A stretch of DNA of 64,000 nt from an uncultured Bacteroidia bacterium. Lineage in GTDB: Bacteria > Bacteroidota > Bacteroidia > Bacteroidales > UBA932. The stretch lies in NCBI GenBank assembly GCA_902792815.1, contig CADBAY010000003.1, forward strand, positions 62,001 to 126,000, given 5' to 3'. Under the pieces are notes generated by a model, which was not told the DNA's origin, did not search any database, and saw only the letters and a program-made list of their open reading frames with translations. The position numbers and the translations under genes are program-made. Below are positions 42,027 to 50,398 of this stretch, in pieces. Each line of letters begins with the position of its first letter. The first letter of the stretch is position 1.

Positions 42027-43406
42027 ATGAAAAAGTTATTTATATCTCTTGCAGGCCTTATTTTAGCGGCCTCACAAATATGCTCCGCGCAGCAAGTCCT
42101 GAGCCTGGACGACGCTCTCAAGATTGCCCTGAGCGAGAATGCATCTGTAAAGGTTGCCGATCTTGAAATAGAGCGCACAGGTTATGCCCGTAAAGGCTCC
42201 TACGCTGCACTTTTCCCTCAAGTGGACGGCACGGCCAACTATCAGCGTACCATCAAGAAACAGGTGATGTACATGGATTTCGACATCCCCGGAATGGGCG
42301 GTAGTGGCGACTCTTCATCCGAGCAGGGCGGACGCTCACGCGACGGATTCGAAGTCGGCCGCTGGAACACCTGGTCCACGGGCGTCTCGGCCAGTATGCC
42401 CCTTGTTAACGCGCAGCTCTGGAAGAGTATCCAGATATCCGGTCAGGACGTTGAACTTGCGGTCGAAAAGGCCCGCAGTTCCCGTCTGGAAACTGTTACC
42501 CAGGTCAAGAAAGCGTTCTTTACTGTGCTTCTGGCCAAGGAGGCGGCAGCAGTTTATAAATCGGTATACGACAATGCCGTCGAGAATCTCAAGCTTACCG
42601 AGCAGAAGTATAACGCGCAGAGGGCCTCTGAACTCGATCTTACCAGGGCCAAGACTGCCGTAGCCAATGCGGTGCCAAATGTGTACGACTCCGAGAATTC
42701 CGTCGATCTTGGCCTGTGGCAGCTCAAGGCTGTTATGGGAGTGGCTCTCGATTCGGATATCGATGTGGCCGGCTCGCTTGCCGATTACGCCGACGCCATG
42801 CTCACCGATCCCCGCCCCGACGAAGACCTTAGCGGCAACTCCACTCTGCGCCAGCTGGATATTCAGGCAAGGCAGCTTGCTTCCAGCATAAAGTTGCAGC
42901 AATATGCATCACTGCCTTCACTGGCCCTGGCTTTCTCGTACAGCCTTAACGCCATGACCAACGATTTCAAGTTCAGCGAGTACAAATGGTCGCCATACTC
43001 ATATGTCGGCCTTAGCCTCAATATTCCCATTTTTGCCGGCGGCAAGCGTTATCACGCTGTCAAAGCGGCAAAAGTGCAGGCTGCTGAACTTGACATCCAG
43101 AGGGCCAATACCGAGCGGCAGCTGCAAATTGCCGTCCGCCAGTATCTGGGCACCATGGAGACTGCCATCAAGAGTCACGCTTCGGCCAGCAGTGCCGTTG
43201 AAACTGCCACCAAGGCCTACGGGATTGCCCGCAAGTCGTACGACGTGGGCCGCAGTACTCTCACCGATCTTAACGACGCCCAGCTTGCTCTTACCCAGTC
43301 GCAGCTAGGCGTCTGCCAGGCCATATATAATTATCTTTCCGCCAAATCCGACCTCGAGGGCACCCTCGGCGCCGACTTCCTCGATAAAACAGCAAACAAT
43401 GAATAA
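42027..43406 (+). CDS. TolC-family outer-membrane efflux protein
   Basis: The 459-residue protein has a signal peptide (MKKLFISLAGLILAASQICSAQ) and the two OEP repeats of TolC channels. These are long helices around 120-230 and 330-450 (LDDALKIALSENASVKVADLEIE; YDVGRSTLTDLNDAQLALTQSQLG). It forms the trimeric outer-membrane duct of the tripartite pump encoded with the next two genes. It overlaps the adaptor gene by 8 bp. A Gly/Ser/Glu-rich insert lies near residues 90-110. Confidence 0.93.
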   Translation: MKKLFISLAGLILAASQICSAQQVLSLDDALKIALSENASVKVADLEIERTGYARKGSYAALFPQVDGTANYQRTIKKQVMYMDFDIPGMGGSGDSSSEQGGRSRDGFEVGRWNTWSTGVSASMPLVNAQLWKSIQISGQDVELAVEKARSSRLETVTQVKKAFFTVLLAKEAAAVYKSVYDNAVENLKLTEQKYNAQRASELDLTRAKTAVANAVPNVYDSENSVDLGLWQLKAVMGVALDSDIDVAGSLADYADAMLTDPRPDEDLSGNSTLRQLDIQARQLASSIKLQQYASLPSLALAFSYSLNAMTNDFKFSEYKWSPYSYVGLSLNIPIFAGGKRYHAVKAAKVQAAELDIQRANTERQLQIAVRQYLGTMETAIKSHASASSAVETATKAYGIARKSYDVGRSTLTDLNDAQLALTQSQLGVCQAIYNYLSAKSDLEGTLGADFLDKTANNE

Positions 43407-44421
43407 ATCATTCCTTCTTGTAGCAACTGTGCTGATGGCAGCCGGTTGCGGATCACAGAACAATCAGGCTCCCGCCACGCAGCAGGCCCCACAGGAGCCG
43501 CAGGTCGCGCTTGTGAGCGTAGTGGCCGCCGCCCGCGAAAACGTACCCCAGACTTCGCTTTATTCCTCGACCGTCCAGGCCAAGGTGGTTAACAACATAG
43601 CTCCGCAGGGCACGGGGCGTATACAGAAGCTCAATGTTGAGGTGGGCGACTTCGTGGCCAAGGGCCAGGTACTTGCCGAGATGGACAAGGTGCAGCTGGA
43701 GCAGGCCCAGCTCAAGCTCCGCAACGACGAGACCGAGCTCGAGCGGGTACGCACCCTGCTTAGTCAGGGCGGTATTTCACAAGCCGATTTCGACCAGCTG
43801 GAGCTGGCTTTCAACGTGAGCAAGAGCAGCTGCCGCAATATCGAAGAGAACACCATCCTGCGCAGCCCCGTGAGCGGTGTCATCACCGCCCGTAACTACG
43901 ACAGGGGCGATATGTTCACCATGGGGCAGCCCATCTATACCGTCCAGCAGATTACGCCTGTCAAAATACTCGTGGGCATCTCCGAGACAGACTATACCCG
44001 CGTCAAAAAGGGCGATACCGTGAGCATCACCGCCGACGCCCTTCCGGGCAAGGAGTTCAGCGGCACCGTTAACCGCCTGTACCCTACAATGGACCCTGCG
44101 ACCCATACTTTCAACGTTGAGGTCACGGTGCCCAACACCCGCAGGGAACTGCGTCCGGGCATGTATGCCAGGGTTACCGTCAATTTCGGGAGTACTTTCA
44201 ACATCGTTCTTCCCGATACTGCGGTGCTCAAGATGCAGGGAGCCGGCACCCGTTCCGTGTTTGTGGTAGATCCCGAGGGCAAAGCCGAGATGAGGGTCGT
44301 CACCCTGGGCCGCCACTTCGACGGCAAGTATGAGATACTCTCCGGACTCGAAGAGGGAGAGCAGGTGGTAGTCAAAGGTAATTCCGCGCTTAAGGCGGGG
44401 CAGGCCGTTCAAATAGGATAA
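43399..44421 (+). CDS. RND efflux periplasmic adaptor (membrane fusion protein)
   Basis: The 340-residue lipoprotein (lipobox LMAAGC) has the adaptor layout. The biotinyl-lipoyl half-motifs are GRIQKLNVEVGDFVAKGQVLAEMD and ILRSPVSGVITARNYDRGDMF. A short alpha-hairpin lies between them, followed by beta-barrel and membrane-proximal domains (GLEEGEQVVVKGNSALKAGQ at the end). It bridges the inner-membrane pump and TolC. The hairpin is short (about 60 residues), typical of Bacteroidota adaptors. It is 3 bp from the permease gene. Confidence 0.93.
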   Translation: MNKSFLLVATVLMAAGCGSQNNQAPATQQAPQEPQVALVSVVAAARENVPQTSLYSSTVQAKVVNNIAPQGTGRIQKLNVEVGDFVAKGQVLAEMDKVQLEQAQLKLRNDETELERVRTLLSQGGISQADFDQLELAFNVSKSSCRNIEENTILRSPVSGVITARNYDRGDMFTMGQPIYTVQQITPVKILVGISETDYTRVKKGDTVSITADALPGKEFSGTVNRLYPTMDPATHTFNVEVTVPNTRRELRPGMYARVTVNFGSTFNIVLPDTAVLKMQGAGTRSVFVVDPEGKAEMRVVTLGRHFDGKYEILSGLEEGEQVVVKGNSALKAGQAVQIG

Positions 44422-44424
44422 GCA

Positions 44425-47400
44425 ATGAGCATCTACCGCAAAGCTGTCAACAATCCGGTGACGACGGCCCTCGTCTTCATCGCCTTTATGATATTCGGTA
44501 TCTTCTCCCTGAGCCGTACCAGTATAGCCCAGTTCCCGGAGTTCGATTCCAATACCATCATGGTGATGTCTTCATACCCGGGAGCCAACGCCGCCGATAT
44601 AGAGACCAACCTCACCAAGGTGCTCGAGAACGCCTTGAACGGCGTGGAGAACCTCAAGGAGCTCAATTCCCGCTCCAAGGAGAATGTATCGCTGCTTACG
44701 CTTACTTTCGAGTACGGCACCGACATAGAAGAGGCCACCAACAACGTCCGTGACAAGCTGGACATGGTTAATTCGGTATTGCCGGACGGCGCTTCGATGC
44801 CCGTCATATTCAAGTTCAGCGCCGACGACATGCCCATCATGCTCCTCACGGCTACTGCCAACGAGAGCCTGCAGGGCCTCGACAAGATTCTGGATGACCG
44901 TCTGGCTACGCCTCTGGCCCGTGTGCCCGGAGTGGGTACTATCAGCGTGGCTGGCGCGCCGACCCGCGAGATACAGGTTTACTGCGACCCTACCCGTCTT
45001 CAGGCTTATAACCTGAGCGTGAGCACTATAGCCAACATCATCGCTGCCGAGAACCGCAACCTCCCTTCGGGAAACATCGACATAGGTTCCAATACTTACA
45101 CTCTCCGTGTGCAGAAGGAATTCACCGACCCGTCGGAACTGCTTGACATAGTGCTCGGCTCCGTGGGCGGCAGGACCGTGTACCTGCGCGACGTGGCCAC
45201 CATACGCGACGGCGGCGAAGAGCGCGAGCAGGAGTCCTACACCAACGGCGAGCGCTCGGCCAGAATCATTATCCAGAAGCAGTCAGGCGCCAACACCGTC
45301 AACGTAATCAAGGGCATCAAGAAGCAGCTCGCCAAGATCGAGCCCACGCTTCCTGCTGATATCGAGGTGAGCATCCTGGTTGACGGATCGACGGAGATTA
45401 TCAACACCATCAAGACTCTCCGTGATACCATCATCATCACCTTCCTGGTGGTTATGCTGGTGGTGTTCCTGTTCCTCGGAAATATCAAGTCGACATTTAT
45501 CATCGTGCTGTCCATTCCTATGGCGCTCCTGGCCTCGCTGGTATATCTGTTCGCCACGGGCAACACGCTGAATATCATTTCAATGTCTGCTTTGGCCATA
45601 GCCATAGGCATGGTGGTGGACGACGCTATAGTGGTGCTGGAGAACGTGTCGACCCACCTTGCCAGGGGCGAACGGCCCAAGGAGGCGGCGGTGCACGGCA
45701 CGTCCGAAGTGGGTATTTCGGTTATCGCATCTACCCTTACCATGCTGTGCGTGTTCCTGCCGCTTACTATGATCAACGGCATGGCGGGAATGATGTTCAG
45801 GCAGCTGGGATGGATTGTGAGCATCATTATGATAGTGTCCACTACGGCCGCTCTTACCCTTGTGCCCATGCTCTGCTCCCGCTGGCTCAAACCCAACGAG
45901 AAGCACGGCCGTGTGTATAATGCCGTATTCGGTCCGGTGAACCGCTTTATCAATTGGATATCAAGAGGATACGGGCATGTCATCCATTGGGCTACAGGGC
46001 GCAGGGCGATTGTGATTTCGGCTTTTGCCATCATATTCGTAGTTACCGTGCTGCTGCTCGCTCCGGGCATCAAGACCGAGTTCTTCCCCCGCGGCGACTC
46101 CGACCGTATCTCCTGCAATATCGAGTTGCCTATGGGTACGGCGCAGGATGTGACCCGGCAGTTCGCTTTCGAGGTGTACGACGAGGTATGCGCGGAGGTG
46201 CCCGAGGCGCAGCGGATCAACGTCACCTTCGGCCAGGCCGATACCGACAATACATTCGCCAATATGCAGAATAACGGTACGCACGTGATTTCGATGAACG
46301 TGCGCATCGGAACCAGCAGCACCCGCAAGCGCACCAGCGCCGAGATTGCCGATGTAATACGCGGCATCCTCAAACGCCACCCCGACATACATCGGGCCAT
46401 GGTGACCGAAGGCGGCGGCGGAATGGGCGGTGCGTCATCCATCAAGGTCGAAGTGTACGGCTATAGTTTCGAAACCACCGACCGCATAGCCAAGGAGTTG
46501 CAGACCAAGATGTTGCAGGACCCTGCATTTGCACAGGTGACACTCAGCCGCGACGAGTACACCCCCGAGTTCCAGATGGACTTCGACCGTACCAAGCTGG
46601 CTGTCAACGGGCTCAACTCCACCACGGCCGGATCGGCGTTCAGCGCTGCCATGAGCGGAACGGTGGCCTCCTACTACCGCGAGGACGGCGAGGAGTACAG
46701 CATCCGCGTGCGCTACGCTCCTGAGTTCCGCACCAGCATCGAGGATATGGAGAACATTACGGTCACGGGCGCCCAGGGCAATACCGTACGCATGAAGGAA
46801 CTTGGCACCATAGTAGAAACGCTCGTCCCGCCTACCATCGAGCGCAAAGACCGCGAGAGGCTCATTACCGTAACGGGTATAGTTGGACGCGGGAAAGCGC
46901 TTTCCGAGGCTGTCGCAGCGGCGCAAAGAGCCATCGATTCTACCGATATCCCTTCGGAACTGAATATCCAGATTGCGGGCGATTACGAGGACCAGCAAGA
47001 CATGTTCGCCGACCTGTTCCTCCTTATAGTGCTCATTATCATTCTGGTCTATATGGTCATGGCGTCGCAGTTCGAGTCGTTCATGAGTCCGTTCGTGATT
47101 ATGTTCAGCGTGCCGTTCGCCGTGGTCGGCGTGCTCATCGGCTTTGCCATATCGGGAGTCAACCTCGGTATGATGTCGCTGGTGGGTATCATCATCTTGC
47201 TCGGTATCGTGGTCAAGAACGGTATCGTGCTGATTGACTACACTATACTGCTCCGTGAGCGCGGTATGAACGTGCGCGATGCGTCCACCACCGCCGCCCG
47301 CAGCCGTCTGAGGCCTATCCTTATGACCACGCTCACCACCGTGCTGGGTATGCTCCCTATGGCTATAGGCACCGGCGAGGGCTCTGAGCTGTGGCGTTCG

Positions 47401-47532
47401 CTGGGCGTTACGGTGTGCTGGGGTCTGTCAATCTCCACACTAGTGACCCTGGTGCTTATCCCCACGCTCTATTGCGCCATTTGCATGGGGCAGGAAAAAC
47501 GTAAGAAGAAGAAACTCGCAAAGCAGCAATGA
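44425..47532 (+). CDS. RND multidrug efflux permease (AcrB/HAE1 type)
   Basis: The 1035-residue, 12-helix inner-membrane pump is driven by proton motive force. It starts MSIYRKAVNNPVTTALVFIAF. The proton-relay residues are visible: the Asp pair in AIGMVVDDAIVVLENV near residue 395 and the Lys in GIVVKNGIVLIDY near residue 935. The full length and the two large periplasmic domains are present. It probably exports drugs, detergents or bile salts; specificity is not predictable. The stop overlaps the start of the PG0541-like gene (ATGA). Confidence 0.96.
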   Translation: MSIYRKAVNNPVTTALVFIAFMIFGIFSLSRTSIAQFPEFDSNTIMVMSSYPGANAADIETNLTKVLENALNGVENLKELNSRSKENVSLLTLTFEYGTDIEEATNNVRDKLDMVNSVLPDGASMPVIFKFSADDMPIMLLTATANESLQGLDKILDDRLATPLARVPGVGTISVAGAPTREIQVYCDPTRLQAYNLSVSTIANIIAAENRNLPSGNIDIGSNTYTLRVQKEFTDPSELLDIVLGSVGGRTVYLRDVATIRDGGEEREQESYTNGERSARIIIQKQSGANTVNVIKGIKKQLAKIEPTLPADIEVSILVDGSTEIINTIKTLRDTIIITFLVVMLVVFLFLGNIKSTFIIVLSIPMALLASLVYLFATGNTLNIISMSALAIAIGMVVDDAIVVLENVSTHLARGERPKEAAVHGTSEVGISVIASTLTMLCVFLPLTMINGMAGMMFRQLGWIVSIIMIVSTTAALTLVPMLCSRWLKPNEKHGRVYNAVFGPVNRFINWISRGYGHVIHWATGRRAIVISAFAIIFVVTVLLLAPGIKTEFFPRGDSDRISCNIELPMGTAQDVTRQFAFEVYDEVCAEVPEAQRINVTFGQADTDNTFANMQNNGTHVISMNVRIGTSSTRKRTSAEIADVIRGILKRHPDIHRAMVTEGGGGMGGASSIKVEVYGYSFETTDRIAKELQTKMLQDPAFAQVTLSRDEYTPEFQMDFDRTKLAVNGLNSTTAGSAFSAAMSGTVASYYREDGEEYSIRVRYAPEFRTSIEDMENITVTGAQGNTVRMKELGTIVETLVPPTIERKDRERLITVTGIVGRGKALSEAVAAAQRAIDSTDIPSELNIQIAGDYEDQQDMFADLFLLIVLIIILVYMVMASQFESFMSPFVIMFSVPFAVVGVLIGFAISGVNLGMMSLVGIIILLGIVVKNGIVLIDYTILLRERGMNVRDASTTAARSRLRPILMTTLTTVLGMLPMAIGTGEGSELWRSLGVTVCWGLSISTLVTLVLIPTLYCAICMGQEKRKKKKLAKQQ

Positions 47533-47822
47533 AAGCCATATTCATAAGTTACAACCAGGCCTACAGCGACGAGATCGTGGCCATACTTGAGAATCACCGC
47601 CAGAGGGGATATACCCGCTGGACCGATGTGCAGGGCAAGGGAGGTTTCAACGGCATCCCCCATATGGGGAGCCACGCATGGCCCGAGCAGAACCATGCCA
47701 TCCTGACCTTTGTCAAGGATGAGAAGGTCCAGCCTATCCTCGGCTCCCTTAAAGCCAAGGACGAGGCGACCCCCGACCTTGGTCTCCGCGCCTTCGTTTG
47801 GAACGTGGAGGAGAGCTGTTAG
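47529..47822 (+). CDS. PG0541-like small transporter-associated protein
   Basis: The 97-residue cytoplasmic protein (MKAIFISYNQAYSDEIVAIL ... RAFVWNVEESC) has a ferredoxin-like, PII-reminiscent pattern. It matches the small protein that follows RND pump genes in Bacteroidota (PG0541 family). It overlaps the permease by 4 bp. A role in regulating the pump is inferred from this constant position, and no mechanism is established. Confidence 0.8.
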   Translation: MKAIFISYNQAYSDEIVAILENHRQRGYTRWTDVQGKGGFNGIPHMGSHAWPEQNHAILTFVKDEKVQPILGSLKAKDEATPDLGLRAFVWNVEESC

Positions 47823-48134
47823 GACCTACGGTCGCAAAGCGCACAAAAACACGGGATTTGTGGCAAAAGTGGCGTCAATCTGGCTAAAAGCGCACAAAAC
47901 ACGGAAATCTGTGTCAAAAGCAGCAACGAATCTATCGCTTTGACATAAAAAGCCGCATTTTGTGCGTGGCATACCCTGAATTTGCTTCGCTTGATGAGTC
48001 ATTCTTTGCTGGATTATATTCCGAGGTGCAACGCATCAACGCTAAAGTGAACAAAAACTTGTGTTATATTCGCTCTGCTCAACTGTACTTTAACTATTGT
48101 TTTGCATAACTGTTGTTTAGTGGTTCTTCTGTGT

Positions 48135-48176
48135 GCGGGCAAACAGCAAAAAGGTGGCAAAATGCCGTTTGCCCGC
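48135..48176. repeat. Inverted repeat (10-bp stem)
   Basis: GCGGGCAAAC at 48135-48144 pairs perfectly with 48167-48176. The loop contains the GTGGCAAAA string also seen in the dispersed repeats. There is no T-run, so it is not a typical terminator. Confidence 0.65.
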
Positions 48177-48331
48177 CACTTCGATGACCACCAAACCGCA
48201 CTGTATTAATCAAAATAGCTTCCCCTGCCGTGCGTGAAAAGAGCGTTTTTAGGTACGGCGGACGGAGCGGGGTATCACCTACGGCAGTAAAGCGCAAAAT
48301 AACACGGATATTTGTGGCAAAAGCCGCCCAA

Positions 48332-48469
48332 GGTTGGACCTTTGACGCCGGAATCCGTCGGAAACGTCGCCATGGGTGCCGGCGGTTGGACCTTTGGCGC
48401 CGAAAGCGCCCGGAAACGTCGCCAGGGGTGCCGGCGGATGGACCCTTGGCGCCGGAATCCGCCGGGAGC
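48332..48469. repeat. 52-bp tandem repeat, about 2.7 copies
   Basis: Units start at 48332, 48384 and 48436 (GG(T/A)TGGACC.TTGRCGCC...). The first two are full length and the third is partial. The 52-bp period is not a multiple of three, which argues against coding. There are no spacers, so it is not CRISPR. Confidence 0.8.
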
Positions 48470-48583
48470 CGCTTGGGCCGTGGCTCGCTTTGCCAGGCAA
48501 GACACAGGGGTATGACCACCAAACAGCACTGTGGTATGGTGGATACAAGGCGCGAATAATATTCTATTATCCAAATATTTTTA

Positions 48584-48591
48584 TATATTTG
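48584..48591 (+). promoter_or_regulatory. -7 element TATATTTG for trxA
   Basis: It ends 6 nt before the ATG at 48598. Confidence 0.65.
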
Positions 48592-48597
48592 TGGAAT

Positions 48598-48912
48598 ATG
48601 GATAAAGTAATTACATCAACCAATTTTCAGGAGTACCTAGAGGTTCCGGGACTGCTGGTGATAGATTTCTGGGCCACTTGGTGCGGCCCTTGCCGTATGC
48701 TCAGCCCTATAGTGGACGACCTTGCCGCGGAGTTTGAAGGCCGCGCCACCATTGCCAAGTGCAACGTGGACGATTGCGAGGACATTGCCGCTCAGTTCGG
48801 CGTCCGCAACATCCCCACCCTTGTGTTTGTCAAGAACGGGGCGGTGGTTGACCGTACCGTGGGAGTGATGCCCAAGCAGGAACTCGAGGCCAAGATCAAC
48901 CTCTATCTGTAA
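48598..48912 (+). CDS. trxA: Thioredoxin
   Basis: The 104-residue thioredoxin has active site WCGPC near residue 31 (IDFWATWCGPCRM) and the cis-proline loop VRNIPTLVFVKNG. It has no signal peptide, so it acts as a cytoplasmic disulfide reductant. The ATG at 48598 was chosen because the longer open frame runs back through the tandem repeats. It heads a tightly packed operon: its stop shares a base with the next start. Confidence 0.95.
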   Translation: MDKVITSTNFQEYLEVPGLLVIDFWATWCGPCRMLSPIVDDLAAEFEGRATIAKCNVDDCEDIAAQFGVRNIPTLVFVKNGAVVDRTVGVMPKQELEAKINLYL

Positions 48913-49433
48913 TGCGGGTCCTGTTCTTCTGCTCTGCAGTAAAGGACATAGCTCCCGAATACAATTCTGCCGCCCGCAGCCTGGTCAAGGCCGCGTGCGA
49001 CAAGGGCTATGAGATAGTGTCGGGCGGCACTGTCAAGGGCACCATGGCCGTGGTCTGTGAGACCGCTGCCGAGTGTGGAGCTCGTGTGCGGGGTGTACTT
49101 CCCGCCTTTATGCGCGGACTAGAGCATCCTGCCCTTACCGACCTTGAGTGGACGGACACCATGGCCGAACGCAAAGAAAAGATGCGCGAGGGAGTGGACC
49201 TTGTAATAGCCCTTCCCGGCGGCATAGGCACTATGGACGAGCTTTTCGAGACTTTTACTCTGGCAAAGCTCGGACAGTTCCACGGCAAACTTGCAGTGCT
49301 TAACATCGGCGGTTTCTACGACCCGCTTGCGGCGCTTCTGGACCATTTTGTGGCTGCAAACATGTTAACTCCGGAAGACCGCAAGATTCTTCATATCTGT
49401 TCCACAACCAATGAAATAGAGGCTCTGCTGTGA
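48912..49433 (+). CDS. LOG family protein (TIGR00730-type phosphoribohydrolase)
   Basis: The 173-residue Rossmann-fold protein has the family signature PGGIGTMDELFE near residue 98, preceded by ERKEKMREGVDLVIALPGG. LOG proteins hydrolyse nucleoside 5'-monophosphates, classically cytokinin ribotides, to the free base and ribose 5-phosphate. Bacterial substrates are often unknown. It overlaps trxA by one base and the polyprenyl synthase gene by four. Confidence 0.9.
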   Translation: MRVLFFCSAVKDIAPEYNSAARSLVKAACDKGYEIVSGGTVKGTMAVVCETAAECGARVRGVLPAFMRGLEHPALTDLEWTDTMAERKEKMREGVDLVIALPGGIGTMDELFETFTLAKLGQFHGKLAVLNIGGFYDPLAALLDHFVAANMLTPEDRKILHICSTTNEIEALL

Positions 49434-50398
49434 ACCGGGATGATGTCATACGCCTGCTGGGAAAAAGTTGGGACGAGTTCGGACGGCTTGTCGCCGGCTC
49501 CCTGCACTCCGACATCGAACTCCTGGAACAGGTCAACGCCTCGCTGATTGCTAATTCGGGCAAGCAGCTGCGTCCCATGCTCCTGCTGCTCATTGCCGGC
49601 GCCCTGGGCGAGGCAAACAGCGACACCAGCCGTTATGCCGCTGCAGTGGAGATGCTCCACAATGCCACCCTGATGCACGACGATGTTGCCGACCGTAGTT
49701 CGACCCGCCGTGGACAGCCTACGCTTTGCGCCCTCATGGGGCCTTCGGCTGCCGTGCTGGTCGGCGATTTTTGGCTCTCGAAGGCAATGGCTCACGTGGT
49801 GGATTCCAAGCACAGAGACGGGGCAATCAAGCTGTTCTCCAATACATTGAGCCAGCTGGCGGAAGGCGAGATGCTCCAGCTTCAGAAGGCCGAGTGGGCA
49901 GATACTACCGAGGAGGACTATCTGCGCATTATATACTGCAAGACTGCATCGCTCTTCGAGACTGCCTGCCGCGTGGGTGCTCTCTCCGTCGATGCCGACC
50001 AGAGGCTCTGTGAGGCTGCCGGCCATTATGGCAGGGCCCTGGGCATGGCCTTCCAGATTAGGGACGATATTTTCGACTACACCGAGGGATCCGAAATAGG
50101 CAAGCCGGTGGGCCTTGACCTGAAGGAACATAAAATTACCCTTCCATTGCTGGGCGCTCTCCGTGGCTATTCCGACCAAGGCGCCATCCGAGCAATGGTA
50201 CGTGACATTACATCCCATCCGGAATACTGCACTCAGCTGAGGGACTTTGTAATAAGCAACGGAGGGATAGAGTACGCCACCTCCAGGCTGGAATTCTTTG
50301 TCTCCAAAGCCATCGAGGAGCTAGATGCTTTTGCGCCCACCGCTCACAAGGATATGCTCAACGCTATCGCCAAATATAACGCCATACGCACCAAATGA
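49430..50398 (+). CDS. Polyprenyl (isoprenoid) diphosphate synthase
   Basis: The 322-residue trans-prenyltransferase has the first aspartate-rich motif in LMHDDVAD near residue 83 and the second in QIRDDIFDY near residue 210, plus GKQLRPML near the N-terminus. It condenses IPP onto allylic diphosphates to make long-chain prenyl diphosphates, probably for menaquinone side chains. The product length cannot be fixed here. The start is a GTG overlapping the LOG stop (GTGA). Confidence 0.92.
   Translation: MNRDDVIRLLGKSWDEFGRLVAGSLHSDIELLEQVNASLIANSGKQLRPMLLLLIAGALGEANSDTSRYAAAVEMLHNATLMHDDVADRSSTRRGQPTLCALMGPSAAVLVGDFWLSKAMAHVVDSKHRDGAIKLFSNTLSQLAEGEMLQLQKAEWADTTEEDYLRIIYCKTASLFETACRVGALSVDADQRLCEAAGHYGRALGMAFQIRDDIFDYTEGSEIGKPVGLDLKEHKITLPLLGALRGYSDQGAIRAMVRDITSHPEYCTQLRDFVISNGGIEYATSRLEFFVSKAIEELDAFAPTAHKDMLNAIAKYNAIRTK

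Larger units (their letters stand above)
47823..48597. repeat. Repeat-rich intergenic region without credible genes
   Basis: This 775-bp gap between the RND operon and trxA contains several repeat types. Three copies of a roughly 40-50-bp unit (AAAGCGCACAAA ... CACGG ... TTTGTGGCAAAAG) lie at 47824-47874, 47885-47925 and 48277-48328, with a shorter inverted relative near 47951-47970. A hairpin with a 10-bp stem lies at 48135-48176. A 52-bp tandem repeat lies at 48332-48469. A 21-bp direct repeat (one mismatch) occurs at 48184-48204 and 48512-48532. Open frames here follow the repeats and show no protein-like composition. Confidence 0.7.

Noticed and set aside
48332..48469. CRISPR array
   Set aside because: The units are contiguous with no unique spacers and there are no cas genes in the window.
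48094..48574. Several overlapping open frames in the repeat-rich gap
   Set aside because: They follow the 52-bp tandem repeats, shift frame between units and show no conserved motifs.
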